Source: JALYNX01 sp035292605
GTDB taxonomy: Bacteria > Actinomycetota > Acidimicrobiia > Spongiisociales > ZC4RG35
Assembly: GCA_035292605.1 (NCBI GenBank)
Contig: DATDPT010000074.1
Location: forward strand, 1-41,474
Direction: 5' to 3'
DNA: 41,474 nucleotides
Shown here: piece after piece, positions 24,130 through 32,863 of the stretch
Numbering within the stretch: position 1 is the first letter of the stretch
How the letters are laid out: every line of letters starts with the position of its first letter
Notes under the pieces: generated by a model
The model's input: only the letters and a program-made list of their open reading frames with translations
The model's database searches: none
What the model was told of the DNA's origin: nothing
Translations under genes and position numbers: made by a program

Positions 24130-25953
24130 TCAGTCACCCGATGTTCCGACGATTCCGAGCGCCCGCTCCGCCGAATCCAGGGTCTGGTCACCGGCCAGAA
24201 CCGGGGCAAAGAGGTCTCCGTACCGTTGCAAACGGTCCCAGAGGTTGGCGATTGTGACCTCTCCGTTGCTCACCGTTCCCACCTCGTCCCAGGTCAAGGG
24301 AGCAGCTACCGGAGCTCCCGGTCGGGGCCGCACCGAATAGGCTGACGCCACGGTCTGTCCGAAGGCGTTGCGGTTGTGATCGACGAAGACACGGCCTTTG
24401 CGCTTCGGTTTGTCCCATTCCATGGTGATGTCGTCGGGGTTGGCTGCGGCCAGGTATGCGCCCACCTCCCCGACGAACCTCCGCACCCGGTCGTAGTGGT
24501 GTTTGGGCTCCAATGGCACATAGACATGCAGCCCCCGTGCGCCCGACAGCTTGGGGTATCCAACGAGGCCCAGTTGACGCAGCGCGATCTCGAGCAGCCG
24601 GGCCGCAGCCACCACCTGGTCCCACTCGGAGCCCTCGGAGGGGTCGAAGTCGAAGATGGCGTAGGTGGGCTTGTCGAGATCGGCGGAGGTCGAATGGAAA
24701 GGGTGGACCTCGACACATCCCATGTTGGCGAACCACATCAGGGCCTCGCGAGAGTCGGCGAGGAGGAAGTCGATGATCCCGCCCTGGGAATCGGAGGGGA
24801 CCGGCACCTTTCTCATCCATTCCGGCTGATGACCAGGCGCCCGCTTCTCGTAAAACGACGGGCCCCCGATCCCATCCGGGTATCGGCTCATCGAGATCGG
24901 CCGGCCGGCGAGGTGGGGCAACAGGACCGGTGCCACCGATGAGTAGTACTGGATCAGGTCCCCCTTGGTGTACCCGTCCTCTGGGAAGAACGGCTTGTCC
25001 ACATTGGACAACCGGAGGGGGCGCTCCAGTCCGACTGGCTGGAAGTGCTGGCCTTTGACCCGAACCCGGATCGGATCGGGGTACTCGATTCCCGAGGTAC
25101 TCAGGTAGCGGTCGCTCCCGGTCGCGGACGTCTCCCGATCGATGACCTGTCTGGCCTCTTCCCATATCGCCTCGTGACTCTCACCCTCCCTCGCCTCCGA
25201 GATGAGGTTCATCGATACCCCCTCCTCGAGGGCAGCCTCGAGCAGCGGGGTCACCCGGAGCGACCCGGAGCCGTAGGGGATATGTCGGATCTCCCCGCTC
25301 CTTCCGAATTCGTTGTCGGTGAATTGGGCGTGGAGGGGCTGGATCATCCAGCCCGGGAAGGAAGCCTTGAGAAAGGCGAACACCGAGAGGAAGGCCTCCT
25401 TCGAGGTGAGACCACCACCGGTGATGGCGTGGACGTGGGCCCAGTCGATCACCGGTCGCACGAAGCTGAACTCACTCGCAAGCTGGGCGATGTCACCAAG
25501 GGAGCCGAATGAGCGCTCGCTGCCGGCTGTCTCCAGGCCGAGGCCGACTCCGAGCGACATGACTTTGGGCTCGACGGCCGAGAGCCGGCCCCGAACCCGG
25601 TGCATGAGGACCGCCGGCTCCTCACCATGGGTGTTCCCGAGGTGGGCCACGATCACCGGGGCCCCCAGCCATCGACCCAGCTTCATGGTGTGCTCCAACG
25701 CAGCCAGACACTGGGCTCCCTTGTCCTCCTCTTGAACGGTGAGCACCGCGAAATAGGGAGCATGAACCGAGAGCCGTATATCACGCTCCGCAGCCAACTC
25801 GCCGAATTGGCGGCATCGCTTCTCTTTCCAGGGAAACCCGGTGACGAAGGGCAGCTCCAGGGCGCGGTGGCCCTGCTCGACCAGACCGTCGAGAAACGCG
25901 GCGTCATCCCCGTCAGGGGGGAGGGTGGAGATACCGAATCGAATCGAGCTCAC
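24130..25953 (-). CDS. Endonuclease IV-like TIM barrel fused to LigD-type polymerase/primase domain
   Basis: A 607-residue two-domain protein. Residues 1 to about 275 form an AP-endonuclease/xylose-isomerase TIM barrel whose candidate metal ligands line up with endonuclease IV: His64 (SVHAPYF), His104 (VAHLGN), Glu141 (LETAGS), Asp170 and His173 (VIDWAH), His208 (PLHAQF), His224 (IRHIPYG) and Glu253 (ISEAR). Residues about 295-607 are a LigD polymerase domain with VDKPFFPEDGYTKGDLIQYY, the catalytic Asp435 and Asp437 in FDFDPSEG, SGARGLHVYVPL, and Asp525 in VFVDHNRN. No ligase or nuclease domain is attached and no ku gene is in the window. A DNA-repair role joining abasic or 3'-end processing to gap filling is inferred. 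Divergent from the lipoprotein at 25988. Confidence 0.85.
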   Translation of the reverse strand: MSSIRFGISTLPPDGDDAAFLDGLVEQGHRALELPFVTGFPWKEKRCRQFGELAAERDIRLSVHAPYFAVLTVQEEDKGAQCLAALEHTMKLGRWLGAPVIVAHLGNTHGEEPAVLMHRVRGRLSAVEPKVMSLGVGLGLETAGSERSFGSLGDIAQLASEFSFVRPVIDWAHVHAITGGGLTSKEAFLSVFAFLKASFPGWMIQPLHAQFTDNEFGRSGEIRHIPYGSGSLRVTPLLEAALEEGVSMNLISEAREGESHEAIWEEARQVIDRETSATGSDRYLSTSGIEYPDPIRVRVKGQHFQPVGLERPLRLSNVDKPFFPEDGYTKGDLIQYYSSVAPVLLPHLAGRPISMSRYPDGIGGPSFYEKRAPGHQPEWMRKVPVPSDSQGGIIDFLLADSREALMWFANMGCVEVHPFHSTSADLDKPTYAIFDFDPSEGSEWDQVVAAARLLEIALRQLGLVGYPKLSGARGLHVYVPLEPKHHYDRVRRFVGEVGAYLAAANPDDITMEWDKPKRKGRVFVDHNRNAFGQTVASAYSVRPRPGAPVAAPLTWDEVGTVSNGEVTIANLWDRLQRYGDLFAPVLAGDQTLDSAERALGIVGTSGD

Positions 25954-25987
25954 GGCGGAGAGGGTATGTCACCCGTAACCTGGATTC

Positions 25988-27028
25988 ATGCGTCGAGTCT
26001 GGATCGGGATTGCTGCGGTGGTAAGCGTCCTCCTTGCCGCCTGCTCCCCGGGCACCGCTTCGACCACGACGGCCGAGGCGACAGCCACCACCTCGACTGC
26101 CGCCGTCTCGGCCGAGGCAACGGTGCAGGTGCTGCTGGCGCCCTTCAGCGAGCTGGGTGGAGGCTGGGCGGAACTGTTTCTTCCGTATGGCGAGGCCGAG
26201 GACCAACTCGGTACCTCTCCTGGAGGTGACGGTCTCATGCTGGGACCCGAGTTCGGGACCCAGACCCCGGACGGGAATTATTGGATCCTCGACGCCGCCA
26301 AACAGCGCGCCGCGGTGTTCTCCGCAGACGGCACCTATCTGGAGCAGGTGGTCTTTCCCGTGGAGGTCCTGGTCGACGGTCAGTATTTCCAATATCAGAT
26401 GCCCCAGGCCCTCGACGACGGGTCGATCGCAGTCGGGGGGTTTCGTGGCGAAGACAGCACCGCCCTGCTTCGCATCGTCGATGGGAACGTCACCAGCACC
26501 ACTTTCGAGGGCGCCATTTCCTGGGTGACCACCGATGGGACCTATCTGTACGGTCTGAGCTTCGAGGATGCCACGCCCTATCAACTCGACCCCAACGACC
26601 CACCCGGGGTCCCTGTCGATTGGCTGATGACCCGAGCCGGGACCCGGTTCTCGATCGTGGTCCAGGGTGACGAGATCGTGGTCCAGCTCCCCGATGCGGC
26701 TGTCCCGGTGACGAGGACGCTCCAACTCCGATACTCCGAAGACCCCGAGGTGATCGCCCATGCCGGGATCGAAGTGGAGACCGGCATCGACGGCAGCATC
26801 TTCATCCTTCTGTACGGGGCTCCCGAGTCGGACGAGACCCTGGCGATCGGAGGGTTTCTCACAATCTCCCCGGACGGGGTGGTGAGCGAGGTCGAACCCA
26901 TCCGGAACCCGTTCAGCCCGGCCGACACGGGGAGCCCGGCCCATCTCGGAGTGATCCCGGGAACCTCGACGCCCTGGCTGATGGTGGTCGACGAGGACGG
27001 AGTGCGGATCTACACCCGAGGTGATTAG
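25988..27028 (+). CDS. Lipoprotein with beta-propeller-like repeats, unknown function
   Basis: A 346-residue exported protein I cannot assign to a named family. The signal peptide ends in the lipobox VLLAAC, then a Ser/Thr/Ala-rich linker (residues about 22-45) leads to a domain with recurrent blade-like stretches (PDGNYWILDAAKQRAAVFSADGTYLEQV, LDDGSIAVGGFRG, DGTYLYGLSFED, IDGSIFILLYG, SPDGVVSEV). This looks like a NHL/WD-like propeller of five or six blades, which is inference. It lies 34 bp from the divergent polymerase fusion and directly before tRNA-Lys. Confidence 0.72.
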   Translation: MRRVWIGIAAVVSVLLAACSPGTASTTTAEATATTSTAAVSAEATVQVLLAPFSELGGGWAELFLPYGEAEDQLGTSPGGDGLMLGPEFGTQTPDGNYWILDAAKQRAAVFSADGTYLEQVVFPVEVLVDGQYFQYQMPQALDDGSIAVGGFRGEDSTALLRIVDGNVTSTTFEGAISWVTTDGTYLYGLSFEDATPYQLDPNDPPGVPVDWLMTRAGTRFSIVVQGDEIVVQLPDAAVPVTRTLQLRYSEDPEVIAHAGIEVETGIDGSIFILLYGAPESDETLAIGGFLTISPDGVVSEVEPIRNPFSPADTGSPAHLGVIPGTSTPWLMVVDEDGVRIYTRGD

Positions 27029-27054
27029 CGGACTTTCTCAGTTTGGACCGCCGG

Positions 27055-27060
27055 TACCCT
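27055..27060 (+). promoter_or_regulatory. Candidate -10 box (TACCCT) of tRNA-Lys
   Basis: CCGGTACCCT ends 10 nt before the first base of the tRNA, which would place the transcription start only a few bases upstream of the mature 5' end. A -35 is not clear. Confidence 0.45.
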
Positions 27061-27070
27061 TTGTGGACCA

Positions 27071-27143
27071 GGGTCTCTAGCTCAATTGGTAGAGCAGCGG
27101 GCTTTTAACCCGTTGGTTGTGGGTTCGAGTCCCACGGGACCCA
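27071..27143 (+). tRNA. tRNA-Lys (anticodon UUU)
   Basis: A 73-nt cloverleaf. The acceptor stem GGGTCTC pairs with GGGACCC (one G-U), the D arm holds AGCTCAATTGGTAGAGC, the anticodon stem GCGGG closes the loop CTTTTAA, and the T arm is GTGGGTTCGAGTCCCAC. The loop gives anticodon TTT, lysine, consistent with the A discriminator. The 3' CCA is not encoded (CCC follows), so it must be added enzymatically. Confidence 0.97.
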
Positions 27144-27157
27144 CCCGGTCGCGACTC

Positions 27158-27604
27158 TCAGGCGACCGCGGCCTTGACGAGCGCCACGACCTTCTTCTCG
27201 ACCGCGGGAGTCCATTCAACGATCGCGAACACGACCGGCCACATCGGGCGGTCATCGAGCATGGCCGCATCTTCGAATCCCAAGACCGCGTAGCGGCCCT
27301 CGAACTTGGCCGCGGCCTTAAAGAAGCAGACGACCTTGCCGTCCGTGTTCGCGTAGGCGGGCATGCCGTACCAGGTTTTAGGCAGAAGCTCCGGCGCGTT
27401 CGCGGTGACGAGTGCGTGGATGCGTTCGGCGAGGGCGCGGTCGGCATCCGGCATCTCGGCGATGGCGTCGAGCACGGCCCGCTCGTTGTCGGCTCTCTTC
27501 TGGCCGCTGCGGCCCTGCGCCTTCAACTCCTGGGCCCGGGCCTTCATGGCGGAACGCTCCGCCTCCGAGAAACCCTCCGAACCGGACTTCTTCGTGGTAG
27601 TCAT
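27158..27604 (-). CDS. DUF1801 domain protein
   Basis: A 148-residue cytoplasmic protein with a Lys/Arg-rich helical N-terminus (residues about 1-45) and a DUF1801/YdhG-like domain seen in LLPKTWYGMPAYANTDGKVVCFFKAA, AVLGFEDAAMLDD and the C-terminal VVALVKAAV. Related proteins are called frataxin-like iron chaperones, but a role here is not proven. The start at 27602-27604 follows GGAGG at good spacing; longer in-frame starts run into the HxlR gene. It follows that gene by 32 bp on the same strand, so they are probably cotranscribed. Confidence 0.82.
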   Translation of the reverse strand: MTTTKKSGSEGFSEAERSAMKARAQELKAQGRSGQKRADNERAVLDAIAEMPDADRALAERIHALVTANAPELLPKTWYGMPAYANTDGKVVCFFKAAAKFEGRYAVLGFEDAAMLDDRPMWPVVFAIVEWTPAVEKKVVALVKAAVA

Positions 27605-27636
27605 CTCTTGACCTCCGATACCAGTCGCAACTGACA

Positions 27637-28185
27637 CTACGGGCGATCCGGGGCGGGGGCTTCTCGAATCCTGCTCGATCGCGCCGCGGACAAGGGGCCG
27701 AGACGTTCGCGGAGTAGCTGGGTGCCGGGCCCTTGTCGGCTGCCAGGGCCTTTGTGGTACTCCAGATCTTCCGGTTTCAACGGTACCCCGCACTCAGCGC
27801 AGTGGGCCACTGCGGTGGTTGCTTTGCCGCAAACGGAGTGGACGACCAAGGTCGGGGGACCGGGCTTGTCGACTTCCCAGCGATCGCCCCACGCCACAAG
27901 TGCCAGCAGGATGGGTATGGCGTCTTCGCCTTTGTGGGTGAGTCGGTACTCGAACCGGTTCGGGTGTGACCCGTACGGCTCCCGCGCGACTACCCCATGT
28001 TCGACCAGTCGCCCGAGACGATCAGAGAGCACGTTGGTGGAGATACCGAGATCCTGGCGGATCTCGTCGAACTGAGTGAAGCCGACCAGGAGGTCACGGA
28101 GGATCAGTGGGGTCCACCAGTCACCGAGGATGCTGAGTGCCCGCGCAATCGAGCAAGTCATGTCGCCGAAGTCGGTGCGTTGCAT
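27637..28185 (-). CDS. HxlR-family transcriptional regulator
   Basis: A 182-residue winged-helix DNA-binding protein. The HxlR core is clear: CSIARALSILGDWWTPLILRDLL, FTQFDEIRQDLGISTNVLSDRL (recognition helix), and LVEHGVVAREPYGSHPNRFEYRLTHKG (wing). The C-terminal third contains CGKATTAVAHCAECGVPL, a Cys cluster that could bind zinc or sense redox state. It is divergent from the alpha/beta hydrolase at 28303, and the 117 bp between them holds repeated ACTTGC half-sites, so it probably controls both itself and the hydrolase. Confidence 0.88.
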   Translation of the reverse strand: MQRTDFGDMTCSIARALSILGDWWTPLILRDLLVGFTQFDEIRQDLGISTNVLSDRLGRLVEHGVVAREPYGSHPNRFEYRLTHKGEDAIPILLALVAWGDRWEVDKPGPPTLVVHSVCGKATTAVAHCAECGVPLKPEDLEYHKGPGSRQGPGTQLLRERLGPLSAARSSRIREAPAPDRP

Positions 28186-28205
28186 GAGAAAAACTCTAAA
28201 CGTTC

Positions 28206-28259
28206 ACTTGCATTACAAAAGTCACACCCTTAACTTGCTTCAGGCAAGTCGATGCAAGC
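28206..28259. promoter_or_regulatory. Candidate HxlR operator region
   Basis: ACTTGC occurs at 28206-28211 and 28233-28238 with period 27 bp. The second is part of a perfect inverted repeat ACTTGC-N5-GCAAGT (28233-28249), and a further GCAAG follows at 28255-28259. The sites lie midway between the divergent HxlR and hydrolase genes. The AT-rich segment TTACAAAAGT between them may include a promoter -10. Confidence 0.5.
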
Positions 28260-28302
28260 CGCTCCCTGACGGCGCGGACCACAAGCCGAGAAAGGAAGGC
28301 AC

Positions 28303-29112
28303 ATGAGCAACGACAGCAAACCCGACACCATCGTCTTGGTCCACGGCTTCTGGGTGACCCCCCGGAGTTGGGAGGATTGGAAAGCCCGCTACGAGGCAGC
28401 CGGGTTTCAGGTCCTGACCCCCGCCTACCCCGGATTCGAGGTGGAGGTCGAGGCGCTCAACGCCGATTCCACCCCGATCGAAGAGGTGACAGTGCCAGCC
28501 ATCATCAGCCACCTCGAGGACGTGGTCCGCTCCCTGGACTCCCCTCCGATCATCATGGGCCACTCTGCCGGGGGTGCCTTCACCCAGATCCTGCTCGACC
28601 ATGGGTTCGGTGCGGTCGGGGTGGCTATCAATTCGGCTCCCACCGAAGGGGTTCCGGTCGTCCCGTTCTCCCAGATCAAGTCGACCTTCCCTGTGCTGAG
28701 GAACCCCGCCAACAGCCACAAGGCGATCGGATTCACCCACGAGCAATGGAAGTACGCCTTCACCAACACCTTCACCGAGGAGGAATCCCGGAGGTTGTAC
28801 GAGCGGTATCACATCCCAGCATCGGCCCGGATCCTGTGGGGCAGCTCGCTCGCCAACCTCCTGCCGGGTCACCAGGACACCTGGGTCGACTATCACAACG
28901 ACAATCGTGCGCCGCTGCTCTTCATCTCGGGGAGCGAGGACAACCTGATGCCTCCCAGCGTGCAGCGCTCCAATGCCAAGCACTACAAGTCGAACACCAT
29001 CACCGAGGTCAAGGAGTACGAAGGCAAGGCACACCTCATGCCTTCCCAGAGTGGTTGGGAGGAGATCGCCGACTACGCCCTGGAATGGGCAGTGAGCCAC
29101 GCCAGAACCTAG
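28303..29112 (+). CDS. Alpha/beta hydrolase
   Basis: A 269-residue soluble hydrolase. The oxyanion region is LVHGFWVTPRSWEDW, the nucleophile Ser is in IIMGHSAGGAFTQ, an acidic residue is available in LFISGSEDNLMPP and the His in GKAHLMPSQSGW completes a plausible triad. No signal peptide. The ATG follows GAAAGGAAG. Divergent from the HxlR regulator, which likely represses it in response to a small electrophilic or xenobiotic compound; substrate is not known. Confidence 0.86.
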   Translation: MSNDSKPDTIVLVHGFWVTPRSWEDWKARYEAAGFQVLTPAYPGFEVEVEALNADSTPIEEVTVPAIISHLEDVVRSLDSPPIIMGHSAGGAFTQILLDHGFGAVGVAINSAPTEGVPVVPFSQIKSTFPVLRNPANSHKAIGFTHEQWKYAFTNTFTEEESRRLYERYHIPASARILWGSSLANLLPGHQDTWVDYHNDNRAPLLFISGSEDNLMPPSVQRSNAKHYKSNTITEVKEYEGKAHLMPSQSGWEEIADYALEWAVSHART

Positions 29113-29141
29113 GCCACCGGCATGACCCGCCAGCACCGCCA

Positions 29142-29616
29142 TTGACCAACATTCGTCTCACGCACATCGGGGGACCGACCGTCCTCATCGAGGTCGATGG
29201 TTGGCGGATCCTCACCGATCCGACATTCGACGCCCCGGGCCAGCGCTATACCTTCGGCTGGGGCTCGATGTCTCACAAGATGACCGGCCCGGCGATCGCT
29301 CACGACGACGTGGGGCCGATCGATGCGGTGCTTCTCTCTCACGACCAACACGGCGACAACCTCAATACGGCGGGGCGGGCGCTGCTCACGAAGGTGGGAG
29401 TGGTCATCACCACTGCCGCCACGGCCCACCGCTGAACCCATCGCCGGCGACGTGATCGGCTTCGCCCTCTCCTGGCCGAGACAAGAGGACGGAGTTCTTT
29501 GTATCTCCGGCCAGGGCCGGGACGCGATCGAGGAGGAGTTCGCCACCGCGCCCGATGAGGTCCGGCAGAGTCTTCGATGGCTGCCGATCGGAACCGGGGT
29601 CGAACTGGCTGCCTGA
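29142..29616 (+). pseudogene. Decayed metallo-beta-lactamase-fold (UlaG-like) hydrolase
   Basis: A frame opening at TTG 29142 encodes the N-terminal strands of a UlaG-like MBL protein (IRLTHIGGPTVLIEVDGWRI, ILTDPTFDAPG, and the metal motif LLSHDQHGDNL) but stops at 29433-29435. The sequence then continues in another frame with EPIAGDVIGFALSW ... GVLCISG, which is the next family segment, and after a further missing block with GRDAIEEEFATAPDEVRQSLRWLP, the C-terminal family segment. So there is one frameshift and two internal deletions, by comparison with the usual family order (the segment with RHGP and the second-domain strands are gone). It cannot make a working enzyme. Confidence 0.75.
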
Positions 29617-29722
29617 GCTCGCGTCTTGGCGGGGGTCCCGCCGCAGGCGGGGAGGGGGACTCCTTTCCCCGGTCGGCAACGTGACGAGCGCGGGACGGCG
29701 AGCCGACCCGCACCTCCGCCAA

Positions 29723-30040
29723 TCACATGATGTCGAGAGCCTCGGCCACCTCGATGGTTCCACCGGACGCCAACTGCGGACAGGTCTTGGCGAGGACGAG
29801 AGCAGCGTCGAGGCTGTCAGCGCTGATGACCGAATACCCGGTTACCGGGTTGGCGCCACCACCCTGGGTGAAGGAGCCATCGGCGCCGATCGTGGCCGAG
29901 GCCCCGATCGGGTTGCCGGCGTCCACCACTGCGGCCCCCAGACTGCCGAACCAATCGTTCCAGGCCTGCATCACCGCTGCGCCCTCCTCCTCGGACTCCG
30001 GAGCACCACCACCGTGATAGACGAACAAATACTTGGCCAT
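29723..30040 (-). CDS. YCII-related (DGPF-like) protein
   Basis: A 105-residue dimeric alpha/beta-barrel protein of the YCII group. Seen: MAKYLFVYHGG at the N-terminus, MQAWNDWFGSLGAAVVDAGNPIG, and NPVTGYSVISADSLDAALVLAKTCP, all typical. Members often accompany ECF sigma factors or act on small substrates; no such partner is present here. The start at 30038-30040 follows AAAGGAG. A 7-bp inverted repeat lies 36 bp upstream. Confidence 0.85.
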   Translation of the reverse strand: MAKYLFVYHGGGAPESEEEGAAVMQAWNDWFGSLGAAVVDAGNPIGASATIGADGSFTQGGGANPVTGYSVISADSLDAALVLAKTCPQLASGGTIEVAEALDIM

Positions 30041-30075
30041 TGCTTCTCCTTTCGCACGGGACACCCTGTTGCGGA

Positions 30076-30097
30076 CCGTTCGCACCATGTCGAACGG
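30076..30097. promoter_or_regulatory. Inverted repeat upstream of the YCII gene
   Basis: CCGTTCG (30076-30082) and CGAACGG (30091-30097) are perfect 7-bp arms separated by 8 bp, 36 bp upstream of the YCII start and 64 bp after the FtsX-type permease stop. It may be an operator or a weak hairpin. Confidence 0.3.
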
Positions 30098-30160
30098 CAT
30101 CCGCGTGTTTCGAAGTAGAAGACGAGATTCGAGCCCGGATGCTCGCGGTGCAAGCGTCGG

Positions 30161-32863
30161 TCAGGTCGGACGCCGGGGCGGGGTGACCGGAGCGGACCGC
30201 ACCGACAGGGTGGTCAGAAACCCGATGAGCAGCGGAAGGGACACGGCCAGGACGAGCAAGGGCCAGACCGGTACCACCAACGCCGCCGTGCTGATCTGCC
30301 CGAACGGGCCGGAGTAGAAGTACTCCTCAGCTGAGCTGAACACCCAGATCAACAACACCCCGAGCGGCAGCGCCAAGGCGATCGCCACCGTGGTCTGATA
30401 CCCGGTCAGCAGACCGAGGAATCTCCTGCGGATCGAGCCGGGGGCACCGACTGCGACGATGGTGCGGATCTCCTCGTCGGTCTCCGCGGCCGACACCGCA
30501 GTGACCAGTGCCACCACAATGAGCACGGCAACCAGGGTGGCCCCGAAGGCGAGGGCATAGACCTGGGTAGTGCTCAAGCCCGGATATCCGCCCATGATCT
30601 CCAGACCACCGTCATTGGTCTGACGCCACTCGTCCTCGGTGAGCGAGCGCTCCAAGATGAAGAGGGCTCGCGGACTTCGCTCAGCATCTTCGAAGTCGTC
30701 GAGTCTCGACTCCGGGATCAGGACCCGGGGCATCCCAAAGCGAAGGACCGGCACCGGATACTCGACCGCTGGGTACTCGACGTCATCCAGCCGCACCGTG
30801 GTGGGCCCTTCCTCCAACCCCAACACGACGATGTCTCCCCCGTCCAGCGCCGCTCCCACTTCCGGAACTCCCAACGCGGCCACCAGATCCGGAGACCCTG
30901 TAGCGGCGTTCCATCCACACGGCTCCTGGCAGTAACCAACCTGGACGGTTGAGCCCGCGACAAAACGAGGCTTCAGATCCGCCGTGAGGTTCAGGGCGTC
31001 GAACCGTGCCACGAAACTCTCGGGAACGATCGATGCCACCTGGGCCACATCCCCGTCGGCGATCGGCCCCACCTCTCCGAAACCCTCGAGGTCGTAGGTC
31101 CCGCTCAACAGCAGATGACCCTCGGGCTCGGGCAAACCCATGACCAACTCCCTCTCGGATTGCGATGCATCCAATGTCAGAGCCATCACCGGTGCCAACA
31201 GGATCACCATGGTCGCCGCCACTGCCACCGCGGAGCGGGTCCGGTGACGGCCGGAGTCCCTGAGCACCAGACGCCCAGTCGCCGGGAATCGATTGGCCAG
31301 CTTGCTGACGACCGCGAGGATCGGGCTGGCGAGCAAGGCCACCCCGCCCACCATCATCAAGGCTCCTGTGCCGACCAGGACGTTGGAGATCGAGCTCACC
31401 GAGGCGAGAGCGACCGTCACCAGGAGAGTCCCGAACCCGGTGAGCCCGAACCCGACCGGCACCACCCACTTACGAGGCGCCAACGCCGGCATCCGGCCCT
31501 GGAGGGCGGTGGTGGTGGGGACGCGGGCGGCGGTCCGAGCGGGCAGCCAGGCGGCGATCACCACCGAAACGATCGCCACCAACACCGGGCCGATCATGTC
31601 GATCGGCGAAACCCCGAAACCGGTCATCACTCTGGTCACAAAGGGCTGGATCAGTGGTCGACCCAAGAAGAGAATCGCGATCCCAAGGACCAGCCCCGCA
31701 GCCGAGCCGATGATCCCGATCGCCAGGCCCTCTCCCAGGACCGTCACCCGGACATGTTTCTCCGATGCCCCGTTGGCGCCGAGCAGACCGATCTCCCGCA
31801 ACCGGCGGCGGGTGCCGGCGGCGAAAGCGGCGCCCGCGACGAACGCCACCTCGACCAGAAGCAGGGCGGCCGCTGCGGTCGATGCCAGCGACGACTGTTG
31901 GTCGACACTCAACCCTTGAGAAAGCCATGCCGCACGGCCATCCACATAGAACTCAGGGAGACTTCCATAGGTGAAGTCGCCGTCCTCGGCCATCTCATAG
32001 GCCCGGCTCTGAATCTGGTCGTAGTCCTCTTGCGCGAGCTCGCCGTTCCCGGCCAGCGCAACCAGTTCGTCCACCTCGGCTTGATCCAGAAGCGAGTACA
32101 CGTCGTCCCCCAGGAAGGACAACTCCCCGGGTTTGGGGAGAACTGCCCCTTCGGGCCAAAACTGATATTTGACCCCCTCCCAGAGCTCCCCAAGTCTCGT
32201 CCCAGCTTCAACCGAACCGACTCCTCCAATCAGGAGAGAGGTCTCAACGTTGCCTTCCGACGCCAGCACCTCGTCGAGGCCATCCGGGCTCATCAAGACC
32301 AGGTCGTCGGTGGTCAGAATCGGTGGGCTGGCGATGCCGACCAGACGGTAATCCCGCAGCAATTCACCGATCTCCAGCTCGACAGTCTCCCCAATCGACG
32401 CCTCGAGCCGCTCGGCCATCTTGGGAGAGACCGCAATCTCACCTCGGGCATTGGGTGGCGCGCCATCGATCATGCCCAGGATCCCGTGAGCCATCGGGTC
32501 GGCCATATCGAGGTCGAGGGCACGTCCGTAGCGGCTGGAACCGAAGGAGACGTAGGCCTGCCGATAGATCAGTTGGTCGGTCTGGGGGGCGATCTCGGCC
32601 AGGGCTTCCCCGGCCCACAGCATGACCTCGTTGCTCAGATCCCTCGAGTTCGACCAGGCCCGCGCCTTCATCTCGGCCGAGCCGAACTCCATCTGGGCCT
32701 GCTCCTCCTGGGTGAAAGTGCTGGCGCGTACCAACCCGGCGACCACGACGGCGAGGGCAACCGGGACCGCGACCAGAGCGACCAGGAAGAAGGTCCGCTT
32801 CCGGTTCCGCACCGAGTTTCGGAACGCCACCTTGAGAGCGGCCTTCCGGCCGGACCCGCTCAT
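30161..32863 (-). CDS. FtsX-like ABC transporter permease
   Basis: A 900-residue MacB/FtsX-type permease. One helix near the N-terminus (about 27-48) precedes a large extracytoplasmic region (about 50-330); a first membrane trio follows (about 330-460), with a second helix group (about 470-580), a second extracytoplasmic region (about 590-770) and a last trio (about 780-890). The pattern of two FtsX domains fits this group. ATGARS-like cytoplasmic loops are seen: RRRLREIGLLGANGASEKHVR and DEEIRTIVAVGAPGSIRRRF. Such systems usually move lipids or export hydrophobic compounds or act as mechanotransmitters. It overlaps the ATPase gene by 4 bp. Confidence 0.88.
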   Translation of the reverse strand: MSGSGRKAALKVAFRNSVRNRKRTFFLVALVAVPVALAVVVAGLVRASTFTQEEQAQMEFGSAEMKARAWSNSRDLSNEVMLWAGEALAEIAPQTDQLIYRQAYVSFGSSRYGRALDLDMADPMAHGILGMIDGAPPNARGEIAVSPKMAERLEASIGETVELEIGELLRDYRLVGIASPPILTTDDLVLMSPDGLDEVLASEGNVETSLLIGGVGSVEAGTRLGELWEGVKYQFWPEGAVLPKPGELSFLGDDVYSLLDQAEVDELVALAGNGELAQEDYDQIQSRAYEMAEDGDFTYGSLPEFYVDGRAAWLSQGLSVDQQSSLASTAAAALLLVEVAFVAGAAFAAGTRRRLREIGLLGANGASEKHVRVTVLGEGLAIGIIGSAAGLVLGIAILFLGRPLIQPFVTRVMTGFGVSPIDMIGPVLVAIVSVVIAAWLPARTAARVPTTTALQGRMPALAPRKWVVPVGFGLTGFGTLLVTVALASVSSISNVLVGTGALMMVGGVALLASPILAVVSKLANRFPATGRLVLRDSGRHRTRSAVAVAATMVILLAPVMALTLDASQSERELVMGLPEPEGHLLLSGTYDLEGFGEVGPIADGDVAQVASIVPESFVARFDALNLTADLKPRFVAGSTVQVGYCQEPCGWNAATGSPDLVAALGVPEVGAALDGGDIVVLGLEEGPTTVRLDDVEYPAVEYPVPVLRFGMPRVLIPESRLDDFEDAERSPRALFILERSLTEDEWRQTNDGGLEIMGGYPGLSTTQVYALAFGATLVAVLIVVALVTAVSAAETDEEIRTIVAVGAPGSIRRRFLGLLTGYQTTVAIALALPLGVLLIWVFSSAEEYFYSGPFGQISTAALVVPVWPLLVLAVSLPLLIGFLTTLSVRSAPVTPPRRPT

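Noticed and set aside
29637..29651. CCCGCC-GCA-GGCGGG hairpin as a terminator after the MBL remnant
   Set aside because: Only 6 bp with a 3-nt loop and no T-tract in a G-rich stretch; could arise by base composition.
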